Assembly: GCF_003352915.1 (NCBI RefSeq)
Contig: NZ_CP022314.1
Coordinates: 793,514 to 857,513 of the forward strand
From: Arthrobacter sp. PM3
GTDB taxonomy: Bacteria; Actinomycetota; Actinomycetes; Actinomycetales; Micrococcaceae
Reading direction: 5' to 3'
DNA length: 64,000 bases
How positions within the stretch are numbered: the stretch's first letter is position 1; each line of letters starts with the position of its first letter. A program made the position numbers and the translations under genes. Positions 26,918-35,277 of the stretch are shown here, piece by piece. The notes under the pieces were generated by a model. That model was not told where the DNA came from, ran no database searches, and saw nothing but the letters and a program-made list of their open reading frames with translations.

Positions 26918-29111
26918 CGCTGTTCTTGTTGGGGGCTACCGGACCGGCGGTGGCGGGCACCGGTTCGTGCCGCAGGTAACTGCGCCGGAACCGGCCGCTG
27001 CCGGCGGTCAGGGCCCGTAGCTCCACTGCGTACCTGAGCAACTCCTGGTCCGGGACCTCGGCGCTGATCTCAGTGCCGCCGGTCCCGGACGTGGTGCCGG
27101 TCAGCCGGGCGCGGCGGGAGGAGAGGTCGCTCATCACGGCGCCCACATGCTCCTCGGAGACGCTGATGGTCACGGCCGAGACGGGCTCGAGGAACTGGAT
27201 GCGGGTTGCCGCCGCGGCCTCCCGGAGGGCCAGGGCGCCGGCCGCCTGGAACGCCGCGTCGGAGGAATCCACGCTGTGGGTCTTGCCGCCGACCAGCGTC
27301 ACCCGGATATCCACCACCGGGAACCCCGCAGAGACGCCCTTTTGCATCTGCGCGCGCACGCCTTTCTCGACCGAGGTGATGAACGGGCCGGGAATCACCC
27401 CGCCCACGGTTTTGTCGACAAATTCGAAACCGCTCCCGCGCTCGAGGGGTTCCACCTCGATGTCGCAGACCGCGTACTGCCCGTGGCCGCCGGATTGCTT
27501 GACGTGCCTGCCGTGCCCGGCCGCCGGCGCGGCGAACGTCTCCCGCAGCGGGGTGATCACCGGGACGGTCTGCAGGTTCACGCCCTGGTCCCGCAGCCTG
27601 CCCAGGACGACGTCGGCGTGGGCCTCCCCCATGCACCACAGGATCAGCTGATGGGTTTCGGCGTTCCGTTCCACCCGCAGGGCCGGATCTCCGGCGGTCA
27701 CCTTGCCCAGGTTCCTGGCGAGGGCATCCTCATCGCCGTGGGTGGCCGCCTCGATGGCCACGGGCATGAGCGGGTCCGGCATGTCCCAGGGGGCCACCAG
27801 CAGCGGCAGTTCCTTGGCCGAAATCGTGTCCCCGGTTTCGGCGGTGCCGAGCTTCGTCAGCGCGCAGATGTCCCCGGCAACGCAGAACGGCACGGGCCGC
27901 AGGCCCGATCCCAGCGGCGAGTACAGGTGAGTGATCCGCTCGTCGGCGTCGTGGTCCTCATGGCCCCGGTCCGCCATGCCGCGGCCACCCACATGGATGG
28001 CGACATCCTCCCGCACGGTGCCCGAGAAGACGCGCACCAGGCAGACCCGGCCGAGGAACGGGTCAATCGTCGTGCGGACCACTTCGCCGAGCAGCGGGCC
28101 GTCGGGGTCGCAGGCCAGCGGGCCGGCGGCCGCGCCGTCGAGATCCGTCGCGGCCGGGACCGCGTGCTCGGCGGGCGTGGGGAACGCCCGCAGCAGGACG
28201 TCCAGCAGTTCCGCCAGGCCAAGCCCGGTCTCCGCGGAGGCGGGCAACACCGGGTGGAAGGACCCACGGGCCACAGCCGTCTCAAGGTCGGCGATCAGGA
28301 CCTCGGGAGCGATGTCGTCGCCCTCGAGGTAGCGGTCCATGAGCGATTCGTCCTCGCTCTCGGCGATGATCCCCTCGATCAGTGCGCCCCGCGCCTCCTC
28401 GGCGGCGCCGAGTTCGGCGGCGGTGGCGCCGCGGCGCAAGGGCGACGGATCGTCCGCGCCGTAGTCCGACACCGTTCCGGACAGGAGCCCCAGCAGGCCG
28501 TTCACCGCACCATCTGTCGCCCCGCCCGTCCGGACCGGCAGGTAGAGCGGAAGGATGGCGTCGCCGAACACTTGCCGGCACCGGGCGAGGGCGGCGTCAA
28601 AGTCCGCGCGCGGATGGTCGAGACGGCTGATGACCACGGCCCGCGGCATTCCCAGCCGTGCGCACTCACCCCAGAGGGCGGTGGTGGCGGCGTCGATCTC
28701 ATCCGTGGCCGACACGACGAACAGGGCCGCATCCGCTGCACGCAGGCCGGCCCGCAACTCCCCGATGAAGTCGGTGTACCCCGGGGTGTCCAGGAGGTTG
28801 ACCTTGACGTCCCCGGCCATCACAGGCACCACCGAGAGCGCCACCGAGCGCTGCTGGGCGATGGCGGAGGGGTCCGAGTCGCTCACCGTCGTGCCGTCGG
28901 CGATGGAGCCCTTGCGGGTGATGGCGCCGGTGAAGGCCAGCAGGGCTTCGGCGAGCATCGTCTTTCCGGCACCGGAGTGCCCCACGAGGGCCACGTTGCG
29001 GATCTGGGCCGGCCGCTCCGGCGGGGCCGCGCCGTTGGCGTCTGCCCGCCGGAGGTCGGATGCGCCCCGGGCCGGACCTCTCGACGGCGTCTTGGCGCCT
29101 TTCGTCGGCAT
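26907..29111 (-). CDS. Elongation factor G-like GTPase (EF-G2 type)
   Basis: A 734-residue translation-factor GTPase with the five-domain EF-G plan. G1 is GHSGAGKT at about 44-51, after a basic N-terminal extension of about 36 residues. G3 is DTPGYTDF. G4 is SRLD rather than the usual NKxD. Domain IV includes GHGRHVKQSGGHGQYAV. Mycobacterial EF-G2 proteins of this kind are not essential and their role is unclear; ribosome recycling or stress roles are suggested only by homology. The ATG at 29111 has a perfect AGGAGG. The 3' end overlaps the convergent dehydrogenase gene by 11 bp. Confidence 0.92.
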   Translation of the reverse strand: MPTKGAKTPSRGPARGASDLRRADANGAAPPERPAQIRNVALVGHSGAGKTMLAEALLAFTGAITRKGSIADGTTVSDSDPSAIAQQRSVALSVVPVMAGDVKVNLLDTPGYTDFIGELRAGLRAADAALFVVSATDEIDAATTALWGECARLGMPRAVVISRLDHPRADFDAALARCRQVFGDAILPLYLPVRTGGATDGAVNGLLGLLSGTVSDYGADDPSPLRRGATAAELGAAEEARGALIEGIIAESEDESLMDRYLEGDDIAPEVLIADLETAVARGSFHPVLPASAETGLGLAELLDVLLRAFPTPAEHAVPAATDLDGAAAGPLACDPDGPLLGEVVRTTIDPFLGRVCLVRVFSGTVREDVAIHVGGRGMADRGHEDHDADERITHLYSPLGSGLRPVPFCVAGDICALTKLGTAETGDTISAKELPLLVAPWDMPDPLMPVAIEAATHGDEDALARNLGKVTAGDPALRVERNAETHQLILWCMGEAHADVVLGRLRDQGVNLQTVPVITPLRETFAAPAAGHGRHVKQSGGHGQYAVCDIEVEPLERGSGFEFVDKTVGGVIPGPFITSVEKGVRAQMQKGVSAGFPVVDIRVTLVGGKTHSVDSSDAAFQAAGALALREAAAATRIQFLEPVSAVTISVSEEHVGAVMSDLSSRRARLTGTTSGTGGTEISAEVPDQELLRYAVELRALTAGSGRFRRSYLRHEPVPATAGPVAPNKNSVSR

Positions 29112-29214
29112 GGAAACCTCCTGGCGTCGCATCCGCTCGTGCCCTGCAGGGCCTTGTCTTAAGGATTGGACACCCTGGGACGGCCGGACAGCAAGGGCTT
29201 TTTGGCGCCCTGGT

Positions 29215-29649
29215 TCACGCCGCGGCCGGCGCAACCAGGGATCCGGAGACCGCCCGGTTCCGGAGCCAGCGGCCCAGGGCCTTGCCTTTGCCCTTCCACC
29301 AGCTGTCTTCATCGGTATCGTGGTGCCACCGGAAGATCACGGCAACCAGGACGAAGACCCCTGCGGCGACGTCGGTCCAGGAGCCGGCGGCGGCGTCCAG
29401 GAGCACGCTGAACGACATGACCAGCATCGATGGCAGGGCCAGGGTGCGGAACACCGTATTGGCCACGTACCGACGGTGGGAGCGCGGCACGGACACGGCA
29501 CGGACAAAGTCGAAGCACAGGCACACCACCACGAGGGTCTGTCCCAGAGACAGCAGAATGTGCCCCGGCAGGGAGCCTGCGAACAGGACAGCCGCCTGGA
29601 GCCCCGGGCTCACGGCATGCTCCGGAACGCTTCCGGCCGCAGCCGGCAC
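29215..29649 (-). CDS. Small membrane protein, unknown
   Basis: A 144-residue protein with about three hydrophobic segments (roughly 31-50, 66-85 and 88-106) and a basic C-terminal tail (WWKGKGKALGRWLRNR). It lies 103 bp downstream of... that is, on the 3' side of, the EF-G2 gene on the same strand order reversed: transcription runs from 29649 toward EF-G2, so it precedes EF-G2 in the same direction. No family is recognised. Composition and stop-free frame are normal for a coding region. Confidence 0.55.
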   Translation of the reverse strand: MPAAAGSVPEHAVSPGLQAAVLFAGSLPGHILLSLGQTLVVVCLCFDFVRAVSVPRSHRRYVANTVFRTLALPSMLVMSFSVLLDAAAGSWTDVAAGVFVLVAVIFRWHHDTDEDSWWKGKGKALGRWLRNRAVSGSLVAPAAA

Positions 29650-29840
29650 CAGGACGGCTGCGGGGAAGCAGCTGTGGACGGATCAAACCCGACTGAATCA
29701 TGCATGCGATGCCCCCCGGCGTCTACGCTGCTCCGCTGGCTCCGCCACCCGGACTTCCCGCAGGAGCCGTGAGTGCGTCCTTCCAGCTTTATCTGACACA
29801 CCAATTCAACGCGCGCCCCGGGCCTGAAGTCACCCCCATG

Positions 29841-29871
29841 AGGTACCCGACTATTGGATAGACGGGCACCT
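29841..29871. other. Long hairpin in the leader of the exported-protein operon
   Basis: The 31 bases fold into a 14-step stem with two mismatches and a TGG loop: AGGTACCCGACTAT on the left faces ATAGACGGGCACCT on the right. The two mismatches are A-C and A-A. No T-tract follows, so it is not a typical intrinsic terminator. It may be a regulatory RNA element or a protein-binding site. Confidence 0.4.
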
Positions 29872-29907
29872 AACGTCACCGGAGAGTACTCAGTTTGGCG
29901 CCTCCGG

Positions 29908-30133
29908 CTACTTGCGGGCGGCTGCGGCGGGCCGCCGCGTCGGGCGGCCAGGGGCGCAGCCCGGGCCGCTACTCGTTCCCTTCGTCGACGCGTTTTGCCA
30001 GACCGGCGAACGGGCATCACACCGCCGGCAGCCAAGTAGTTTCTCGCCGTCCGGAATCGACAGGCCAGTGTCATGGGCCCGGACCGGGGGCTTTCCGCGC
30101 AGCGGCGCGAGTACTTTACCCGGAGGCAAGTAG
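29908..30133. repeat. Three copies of (G/C)CAAGTAG
   Basis: GCAAGTAG occurs on the minus strand at 29908-29915 and on the plus strand at 30126-30133; CCAAGTAG is at 30032-30039. The last lies in a small hairpin AGGCA-AGTAG-TGCCT (30124-30138). Such AT-containing octamers are rare by chance in this composition, so they may be sites for one regulator. Confidence 0.3.
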
Positions 30134-30291
30134 TGCCTGGCCAAAACACAGGTACAACTACGCATTGTCCCGCCTGTTCGTCACCGTGAGGATTGGCCCA
30201 TCGATTCAGCGCGGCAACCGCAGGATTGGGGGAATGCGGCTCAGGCCTGATGACTCCTGCCCGGGTGCCACCGACACAAGGAGTCTCACTT

Positions 30292-30744
30292 ATGCGCCAG
30301 CTCACCAAGAAGAGCAAAGTCATCGCCGTCGCGGCCTCGGCCGCCCTCGTCGCCGTCGGCGGCGGAACTGCGTACGCCTACTGGACCACCACCGGCACCG
30401 GCGCCGGCACCGCCACCAACTCGGCGGGCGGCGGCACGGTGGTCCTGCACGCCAACTTCGATGCCGGCCTGGCTCCGGGCAACTCGGAGACCGTGACCTA
30501 CACGGCGGATAACAGCTCCAACACCGGCACGGTGGTCGGTACCCTCACCCCGAGCGTGATCACGAGTGTCGCCGAATGCCTGCCGGCATGGTTCACCGTC
30601 ACCGCCAAGACATCGAACGCGGCCGTCGCGGCGAACAGCAATGGCACCGAGGTCGGGACAGGAACCCTGACGTTCCTCAACAGCGACGCCAACCAGGACT
30701 CCTGCAAGTCGGCCGTCGTGACGGTCACCGTCGCCAGCGAGTAG
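30292..30744 (+). CDS. Exported SipW-type signal peptide protein (putative major subunit)
   Basis: A 150-residue secreted protein. The signal peptide (1-29) ends in GGGTAYAYW, the A-Y-(F/W) boundary typical of proteins with SipW-dependent-type signal peptides (TasA/camelysin-like). The mature part is a beta-rich Ser/Thr/Gly domain with two cysteines: ECLPAWFTV and, near the end, QDSCKSAVVTVTV. It is first in a four-gene operon and separated from the rest by a strong hairpin, which would favour higher expression. A TasA-like fibre subunit is a reasonable hypothesis, not a demonstrated role. Confidence 0.82.
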   Translation: MRQLTKKSKVIAVAASAALVAVGGGTAYAYWTTTGTGAGTATNSAGGGTVVLHANFDAGLAPGNSETVTYTADNSSNTGTVVGTLTPSVITSVAECLPAWFTVTAKTSNAAVAANSNGTEVGTGTLTFLNSDANQDSCKSAVVTVTVASE

Positions 30745-30751
30745 CTCGCGC

Positions 30752-30783
30752 CACCGGCGGGCCGGCCAACCGGCCCGCCGGTG
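30752..30783 (+). terminator. Perfect 14-bp hairpin after first operon gene (attenuator)
   Basis: CACCGGCGGGCCGG at 30752-30765 and CCGGCCCGCCGGTG at 30770-30783 pair perfectly around a CCAA loop. It begins 8 bp after the stop of the first exported-protein gene. No T-tract follows, so partial termination or 3'-end protection of the first cistron is more likely than full termination. Confidence 0.65.
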
Positions 30784-30871
30784 CGGCCTTCGGGCCGGCA
30801 CTGGTCCACACAACTGCCACCGCCGACATCCACGATCCGCGCACTGCCGCCGGGTCCAAGGAGGACACGAC

Positions 30872-31705
30872 ATGCAGCAACCACTGCGGTTCTTCCGGCT
30901 CGCCAGAGAGCACACGGGCCTCGCCGGCCGCGCCCTCGTCATTGGCCTGCTGGCCATCTTCCTGCCCGCGGGAACGCTCTACGCCGCCGGACAGCCGTCG
31001 GCCCCGGCCAAGGCCGGAATCCTGGTGCAGGTCACGCCGTCCAGCAGGAACGTGGACCAGGGCCAGGCCACGAGCTACTCAGCCACGGTCAGTTCAACGG
31101 GCGGTTTTGCCGGCACGGTGTCGCTGGCAGTGGCGGGCCTGCCGGCGGGGGCGGCACCGGCATTCTCCCCGGCATCGGTAAAACTGGCTTCCGGGGGCAC
31201 CGCGCAGTTCAGCGTGAACGTAACCACATCGCCCGCGACTGCTGCGGGAGATTACGACCTGGCCCTGACGGGCCAGAGCGGTGCCGTCCAGTCGGCTGCC
31301 GCCAAAACCCAGCTGCGGGTCAAAGCGCCGCTGCGGGTATTCGGGCTCTCCGGCAACGTCTCGGGGCTGCTCGCACCCGGCACGAGCCGGACCCTGGATA
31401 TTGGATTCGGCAATCCGGACAAGAGCATCGACGTCGGCAATCTGACGGTCACAATCACGGGGGTGGTCCGCACCCCGAAGGCCATCGCCGCCAATCTGCC
31501 TTGCACGGCGGAGGACTACGCGGTGGCGCAGTACAGCGGACGATACCCGGTGACCGTGCCCTCCGGCAGCAGCTCGCTCTCACAGCTTGGTGTACCGTCC
31601 GCCCAGTGGCCGAGGATCACCATGCTGGACACTCCACGCCTCCAGGACGGCTGCAAGGGCGCAGTCCTCCAGCTGGCGTACTCGGGATCAGGGCAGGGAA
31701 ACTGA
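30872..31705 (+). CDS. Exported Ig-like protein of the same operon
   Basis: A 277-residue exported protein. A membrane/signal segment lies at about 20-39 (ALVIGLLAIFLPAGTLYAA). Residues about 48-150 form an Ig-like domain of the kind seen in surface proteins (VTPSSRNVDQGQATSYS, SLAVAGLPAGAAPAFSPASV). A second domain (about 155-277) contains two cysteines, LPCTAEDY and QDGCKGAVLQLAYSGSG. The second Cys motif matches those of the first and third operon proteins. It lacks the A-Y-W signal-peptide boundary. AAGGAGG precedes the ATG. Confidence 0.8.
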   Translation: MQQPLRFFRLAREHTGLAGRALVIGLLAIFLPAGTLYAAGQPSAPAKAGILVQVTPSSRNVDQGQATSYSATVSSTGGFAGTVSLAVAGLPAGAAPAFSPASVKLASGGTAQFSVNVTTSPATAAGDYDLALTGQSGAVQSAAAKTQLRVKAPLRVFGLSGNVSGLLAPGTSRTLDIGFGNPDKSIDVGNLTVTITGVVRTPKAIAANLPCTAEDYAVAQYSGRYPVTVPSGSSSLSQLGVPSAQWPRITMLDTPRLQDGCKGAVLQLAYSGSGQGN

Positions 31706-31706
31706 C

Positions 31707-32216
31707 ATGAAATCCACACGATCCGTCCTGCACGGCGCCGGACTCGCCGGAACGGCCTCCGCGGCCGCCGCCGCGCTCTGCCTGCTCGCCGGAGCGGGCA
31801 CGGCCTACGCCTACTGGGTCACCAACGGTTCGGGCTCCGGCGCCGCAGCAGCCGCCACCATGCAGCCCGTCACCGTCGACGCGCTGGTGGCAGGCGACTC
31901 GAACCGCACCGGGCTGGTCCCTGGCGGCACCGCCGACGTCGTCCTCCGCACCAGCAACCCCAATGCATATGCGGTCCGGCTGTATTCGGTGTCCGGCAAC
32001 GGCATGGTCACCGCGGACCCGGGCCATCCGGGCTGCACCACCACCGGAGTCTCCTTCAGGGCGCCGGCCGCCCCGCTGGCACCTGCCGTCATCATTCCCG
32101 CGAAGTCGTCCCTCCTGGTCACCCTTCCGGGCGCCGCAACCATGTCCACCCTGTCACAGTCAGCCTGCCAGGGCGCGACCTTCTCCATCCCCGTCACCGT
32201 GGAGGCCCGGCGATGA
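31707..32216 (+). CDS. Exported SipW-type signal peptide protein
   Basis: A 169-residue secreted protein. The signal peptide (1-36) ends in AGTAYAYW, as in the first gene of the operon. The mature domain has a cysteine in HPGCTTTG and another in QSACQGATFSIPVTV near the C-terminus. It starts one base after the previous stop and its stop overlaps the next start (ATGA), so the three downstream genes are tightly coupled. It is likely a minor subunit or anchor of the same surface structure (inference). Confidence 0.82.
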   Translation: MKSTRSVLHGAGLAGTASAAAAALCLLAGAGTAYAYWVTNGSGSGAAAAATMQPVTVDALVAGDSNRTGLVPGGTADVVLRTSNPNAYAVRLYSVSGNGMVTADPGHPGCTTTGVSFRAPAAPLAPAVIIPAKSSLLVTLPGAATMSTLSQSACQGATFSIPVTVEARR

Positions 32217-33472
32217 GCCGTCGCCATTCCCGCGGAGCACGCTCCCGCCTACTGAGCCGCGCCGCCGTGATCGTTGCCGGCGTTTTCCTGCTCTCGTGGG
32301 CCGGCCCGGGGGCCTCGGCCTTTTGGACGGCCGTTTCAAACAGCAGTTCGGCGACGGCGGCCGCAGACTCGGTGGCCGCCGGCGCCACGCCGTCGACCTC
32401 CGTCTCGGCAGGAAGCGTCACGTTGGCCTGGAACGCCAGTGCCACCCTCGCCGGCCGGCCCCTGAGCGGATACGCGGTAGCGCGCTATGCCTCCGCCACC
32501 GGGGGCGAGAAAGTGCCCGTCGGGGGAAGCTGTGCGGGCACGGTCACCGCGGGACTGGGCTGCACAGACCAAAGCGTCCCGACCGGCACCTGGTACTACA
32601 CGATCACCCCGGTGCTGGAGCAGTGGCGTGGTACTGAGAGCGTCCGGAGCGCCGGCGCCGTCGTGGACACCACGCCGCCGAAAGCTCCGTTCGTGACGGC
32701 GCCCGCCTTCGTCAACTCCGGCAACGTCAGCGCCGTCCCCGTCAGCGGCACCACCGAGCCGGGGGCAACGATCGCCCTGGCCGTCAAGGACGGCGGATCT
32801 GCGCACACCGTCACCGCGACCGTCACCGCGAACGCGGCCGGAGAATGGAACGCCGCCGTGAACCTCTCCGCCTTGGGCGAAGGGGCCGTCACCTTCAGCG
32901 CCGTCGCGACCGACACCGCGGGCAACCAGGGCGACCCGGGAACGGCGAGCTCGTTCAAAGACGTCGCCGTCCCACGAGTGACCGACGTCTTGCTTGCCAA
33001 CGGAGGCAGCAAAACGGGCAAGGTTGAGCCCGGCGACAAGGTCACGATCACGTTCTCAGAAGCCCTGGACGCGTCCACGATCTGTAGCAGTTGGGCCGCC
33101 GGTTCCGACGGGACGCTGAACGGCAGCAACCAGATCATGGTCAACATCAGTTCCACCAACGTCCTTAGCCTGACCGTCGCAGCAACAGCCTGCCCGACGT
33201 CGGGAACCGGCACGGTGACGCTGGGAGCCACCTACTTCGGCTCGGGAAATCTCAGCTACGGGGGCAGTGGTTCGAGCGCCTCAACGCTGGCCTGGAACGC
33301 GGCCGCCAAGACACTGACCATCACGCTCGGCGCCCTGGCGACCGGCAGTCCCGCCACCGCCAACGCCGGGGCCGCCGCCGCGTCCTACCTGCCGGTCGGC
33401 GGGATGAAGGACGTGGCCGGCAACGGCGTGGCCACGAACACGTTCACCGGCCCCAGCGCGTCGCGCTTCTAG
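32213..33472 (+). CDS. Large exported adhesin-like protein with SipW-type boundary
   Basis: A 419-residue secreted protein, the last gene of the operon. The signal peptide (1-36) ends in GASAFWTAVSNSS, a variant of the A-Y-W boundary. A fibronectin-like domain follows (residues about 55-145, with two Cys in SCAG and GCTD). An Ig-like repeat comes next, with TTPPKAP at its start and NAAGEWNAAVNLS and AGNQGDPG inside, as in big surface proteins. The C-terminal part resembles a SwmB/Ig-like region (VEPGDKVTITFSEAL) and holds a second Cys pair. No sortase motif or C-terminal anchor helix is visible, so attachment may depend on partner proteins. Confidence 0.8.
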   Translation: MSRRHSRGARSRLLSRAAVIVAGVFLLSWAGPGASAFWTAVSNSSSATAAADSVAAGATPSTSVSAGSVTLAWNASATLAGRPLSGYAVARYASATGGEKVPVGGSCAGTVTAGLGCTDQSVPTGTWYYTITPVLEQWRGTESVRSAGAVVDTTPPKAPFVTAPAFVNSGNVSAVPVSGTTEPGATIALAVKDGGSAHTVTATVTANAAGEWNAAVNLSALGEGAVTFSAVATDTAGNQGDPGTASSFKDVAVPRVTDVLLANGGSKTGKVEPGDKVTITFSEALDASTICSSWAAGSDGTLNGSNQIMVNISSTNVLSLTVAATACPTSGTGTVTLGATYFGSGNLSYGGSGSSASTLAWNAAAKTLTITLGALATGSPATANAGAAAASYLPVGGMKDVAGNGVATNTFTGPSASRF

Positions 33473-33556
33473 CCCCGCCTTCGCTCGCCGTGGGCGATCC
33501 GTACCATCCAGGGTCGGGCCTTCGGCGGGGCCGACGGCCGCACCCGCCATGACGCA

Positions 33557-33588
33557 CTGTGCCCGGGACCATTCGGTCCCGGGCACAG
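33557..33588. terminator. Bidirectional terminator hairpin
   Basis: A perfect 14-bp stem, left arm 33557-33570 (CTGTGCCCGGGACC) and right arm 33575-33588, with an ATTC loop. It lies between the convergent exported-protein operon (stop 33472) and hspR (stop 33598), so it can terminate both. Confidence 0.8.
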
Positions 33589-33597
33589 CTGTCTGTC

Positions 33598-34020
33598 CTA
33601 GTCGATCCCCCGCGGCCGCCACACCACCAGCGCCTGCGACCTCGCCTGCGGGCGCTTGCCGCGGGCCAGGCTCACAACATCACCGGCTGCTCCGGCGGCA
33701 AAGATCCGGGCATCGGCCGGCTGGCGGCGCCTGCCCAGTTCTTCGGTCAGTTCACTGACGCGGTGCTGCAGGGCCGCCACCTGGTTTTCCAACTGCAGGA
33801 TGCGCTTGATGCCCTCCAGCGAGACGCCCTCCTGGGAGAGCCGCTGGACTTCGCGGAGCATGTTCACATCCCGCTGCGAGTAGCGGCGCGACTTGCCCGG
33901 CGCACGGCTCGGCGAGACTATGCCCAAGCGGTCATACTGGCGTAGCGTCTGCGGGTGCATATCCGCCAGCTCGGCGGCAACGGAGATGACGAAGATCGGC
34001 TGATCGAAGTCGATGGCCAT
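33598..34020 (-). CDS. hspR: MerR-family heat-shock repressor HspR
   Basis: A 140-residue MerR-type repressor. The winged helix (about 10-75) reads FVISVAAELADMHPQTLRQYD, then GKSRRYSQRDV. A coiled coil follows (LQLENQVAALQHRVSELTEEL). In actinobacteria HspR works with DnaK to repress the dnaK operon by binding HAIR sites; two such sites lie before dnaK here. It is the last gene of dnaK-grpE-dnaJ-hspR, 15 bp after dnaJ. Confidence 0.95.
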   Translation of the reverse strand: MAIDFDQPIFVISVAAELADMHPQTLRQYDRLGIVSPSRAPGKSRRYSQRDVNMLREVQRLSQEGVSLEGIKRILQLENQVAALQHRVSELTEELGRRRQPADARIFAAGAAGDVVSLARGKRPQARSQALVVWRPRGID

Positions 34021-34035
34021 GGCTGGGCTCCGTTC

Positions 34036-35016
34036 CTAGAGCCGGGCCTTGGCTGCCAGCCCCGCGCGGACGTCCTCGTCGGCAGTTGCCGCGGCGAAGG
34101 CCTTCACGGCTTCCTCCGCTTCCTTGCTCAACCGCCGCGGAACGGCGACGTCAATTGTCACCAGCAGGTCACCGGTGCCGCTGGCGTGCTTGACACCGCG
34201 GCCCTTGACCCGCAGCGTCCGGCCGGACGGCGTCCCGGCGGGGACCCTGACTTTGACCTTGTCGCCGTCGACTGTGGGAACCTCGACGTCGGCGCCCAGG
34301 GCCGCCTCCGGGAAGGACACGGGGACGTGGATGCGGAGGTTTTCGCCGTCACGGACGTAGAAATCGTGCGGCTTCACGGAGACGGTCACCATGAGGTCGC
34401 CGTAGCCGGCGGGACCGTTCTGGCCCTTGCCCCGGACGCGGACCTTCTGCCCGTCCTTGATGCCGGCGGGAATGCGGACGTCGATCACCTCTCCGTCGGG
34501 TTCGCGCAGGCCGATCGTGGTGCCGCGGATTGACCCGGCAAAGGAGATGGAGGTGGACGCCGTGCGGTCCGCGCCCTTCTGCGGGGTGCGCTGGAACGAC
34601 TGGCCCCCGCCGCCGAAACCGCCGCCGCCGAACAGGTCGGCGAACTCGGGCGGAATGCCGCCCGCCGTGCTGAAGCCGCCGGAATGACGTCCCCCGCCGC
34701 CGGTGAAGAGGCCGCCGAAGAGGTCTTCGAACCCGGCGCCGCCGGCAGCCCCGCCGCCGCCGGGGGCAAAGCGTGCGCCGCTGCCCATGGCACGGATGGC
34801 ATCGTACTGCTGGCGCTCATCGGCATCGGAGAGCACGGAATAGGCCTCGGAGATGTCCTTGAACTTCTTCTCCGCAGCGGCATTGCCCGCATTCGTATCG
34901 GGGTGGTGCTGCCGGGCAAGCTTCCGGTAAGCCTTCTTGATATCGGCGTCGGAAGCGTCCTTGGCGACACCAAGGATCTTGTAAAAGTCCTTGTCCACCC
35001 AATCCTGGCTAGCCAA
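34036..35016 (-). CDS. dnaJ: DnaJ-type co-chaperone without zinc finger
   Basis: A 326-residue J protein. The J domain (about 10-75) has the HPD motif (HHPDTN). A Gly/Phe-rich linker follows ([31 protein letters not shown]), then two C-terminal beta-sandwich substrate domains. The CxxCxGxG zinc repeats of class A DnaJ are missing; in fact the protein has no cysteine, so it is class B (CbpA-like). It stimulates DnaK ATPase. A 270-bp hairpin-rich gap separates it from grpE. Confidence 0.95.
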   Translation of the reverse strand: MASQDWVDKDFYKILGVAKDASDADIKKAYRKLARQHHPDTNAGNAAAEKKFKDISEAYSVLSDADERQQYDAIRAMGSGARFAPGGGGAAGGAGFEDLFGGLFTGGGGRHSGGFSTAGGIPPEFADLFGGGGFGGGGQSFQRTPQKGADRTASTSISFAGSIRGTTIGLREPDGEVIDVRIPAGIKDGQKVRVRGKGQNGPAGYGDLMVTVSVKPHDFYVRDGENLRIHVPVSFPEAALGADVEVPTVDGDKVKVRVPAGTPSGRTLRVKGRGVKHASGTGDLLVTIDVAVPRRLSKEAEEAVKAFAAATADEDVRAGLAAKARL

Positions 35017-35057
35017 TGGCGTTTCCTTTCAAGTCTGTTCTTACGTGCTCTCCGCGA

Positions 35058-35153
35058 TACATGGGCCCCCGCCCCTTCGCCGGGTGGCTTGGGATCTGCG
35101 ATCCCAAGCCACCCGACTCCGACAGGCCCGATGCCACTCCCGGGGCCCATGTA
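35058..35153. repeat. Nested inverted repeats between grpE and dnaJ (element 1)
   Basis: The outer arms TACATGGGCCCC (35058-35069) and GGGGCCCATGTA (35142-35153) are a perfect 12-bp inverted repeat. Inside lies a perfect 16-bp hairpin: CGGGTGGCTTGGGATC at 35081-35096, TGC loop, and its complement at 35100-35115. The whole could be a REP/MITE-like element or an RNA-processing structure within the operon mRNA. Confidence 0.8.
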
Positions 35154-35196
35154 CCGCTCCGAGCTTGTGTTCATCTCACCTTAGGCGAGCAACACG

Positions 35197-35277
35197 CTGG
35201 CGCGGAGGCCGGATAGGGGGCGGCGGTGTGGAGGGCACCGCGAAGCGGGCACCGCCCCCTATCCGGCGGAGCGCCAG
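35197..35277. repeat. Second long hairpin between grpE and dnaJ (element 2)
   Basis: The inner arms form a perfect 16-bp stem, GCCGGATAGGGGGCGG at 35208-35223 and its complement at 35252-35267, with a 28-nt loop. CTGGCGC (35197-35203) and GCGCCAG (35271-35277) extend the structure after a short internal bulge. It ends just before the grpE stop codon, so it is also placed to act as an attenuator after grpE. Confidence 0.78.

Larger units (their letters stand above)
29650..30291. other. 642-bp region without a convincing gene, before the exported-protein operon
   Basis: Several short open frames cross this stretch but none has a ribosome site, known motif or consistent codon use. It holds a long imperfect hairpin (29841-29871), a GC-rich perfect repeat GCGGCGG-G-CCGCCGC (29924-29938), three copies of CAAGTAG, and a good ribosome site (AAGGAG) just before the ATG at 30292. 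It probably contains the operon promoter and a long structured leader. Confidence 0.55.

Noticed and set aside
29854-30323. Several short open frames in the 29.65-30.29 kb region
   Set aside because: They lack ribosome sites and coherent protein features.
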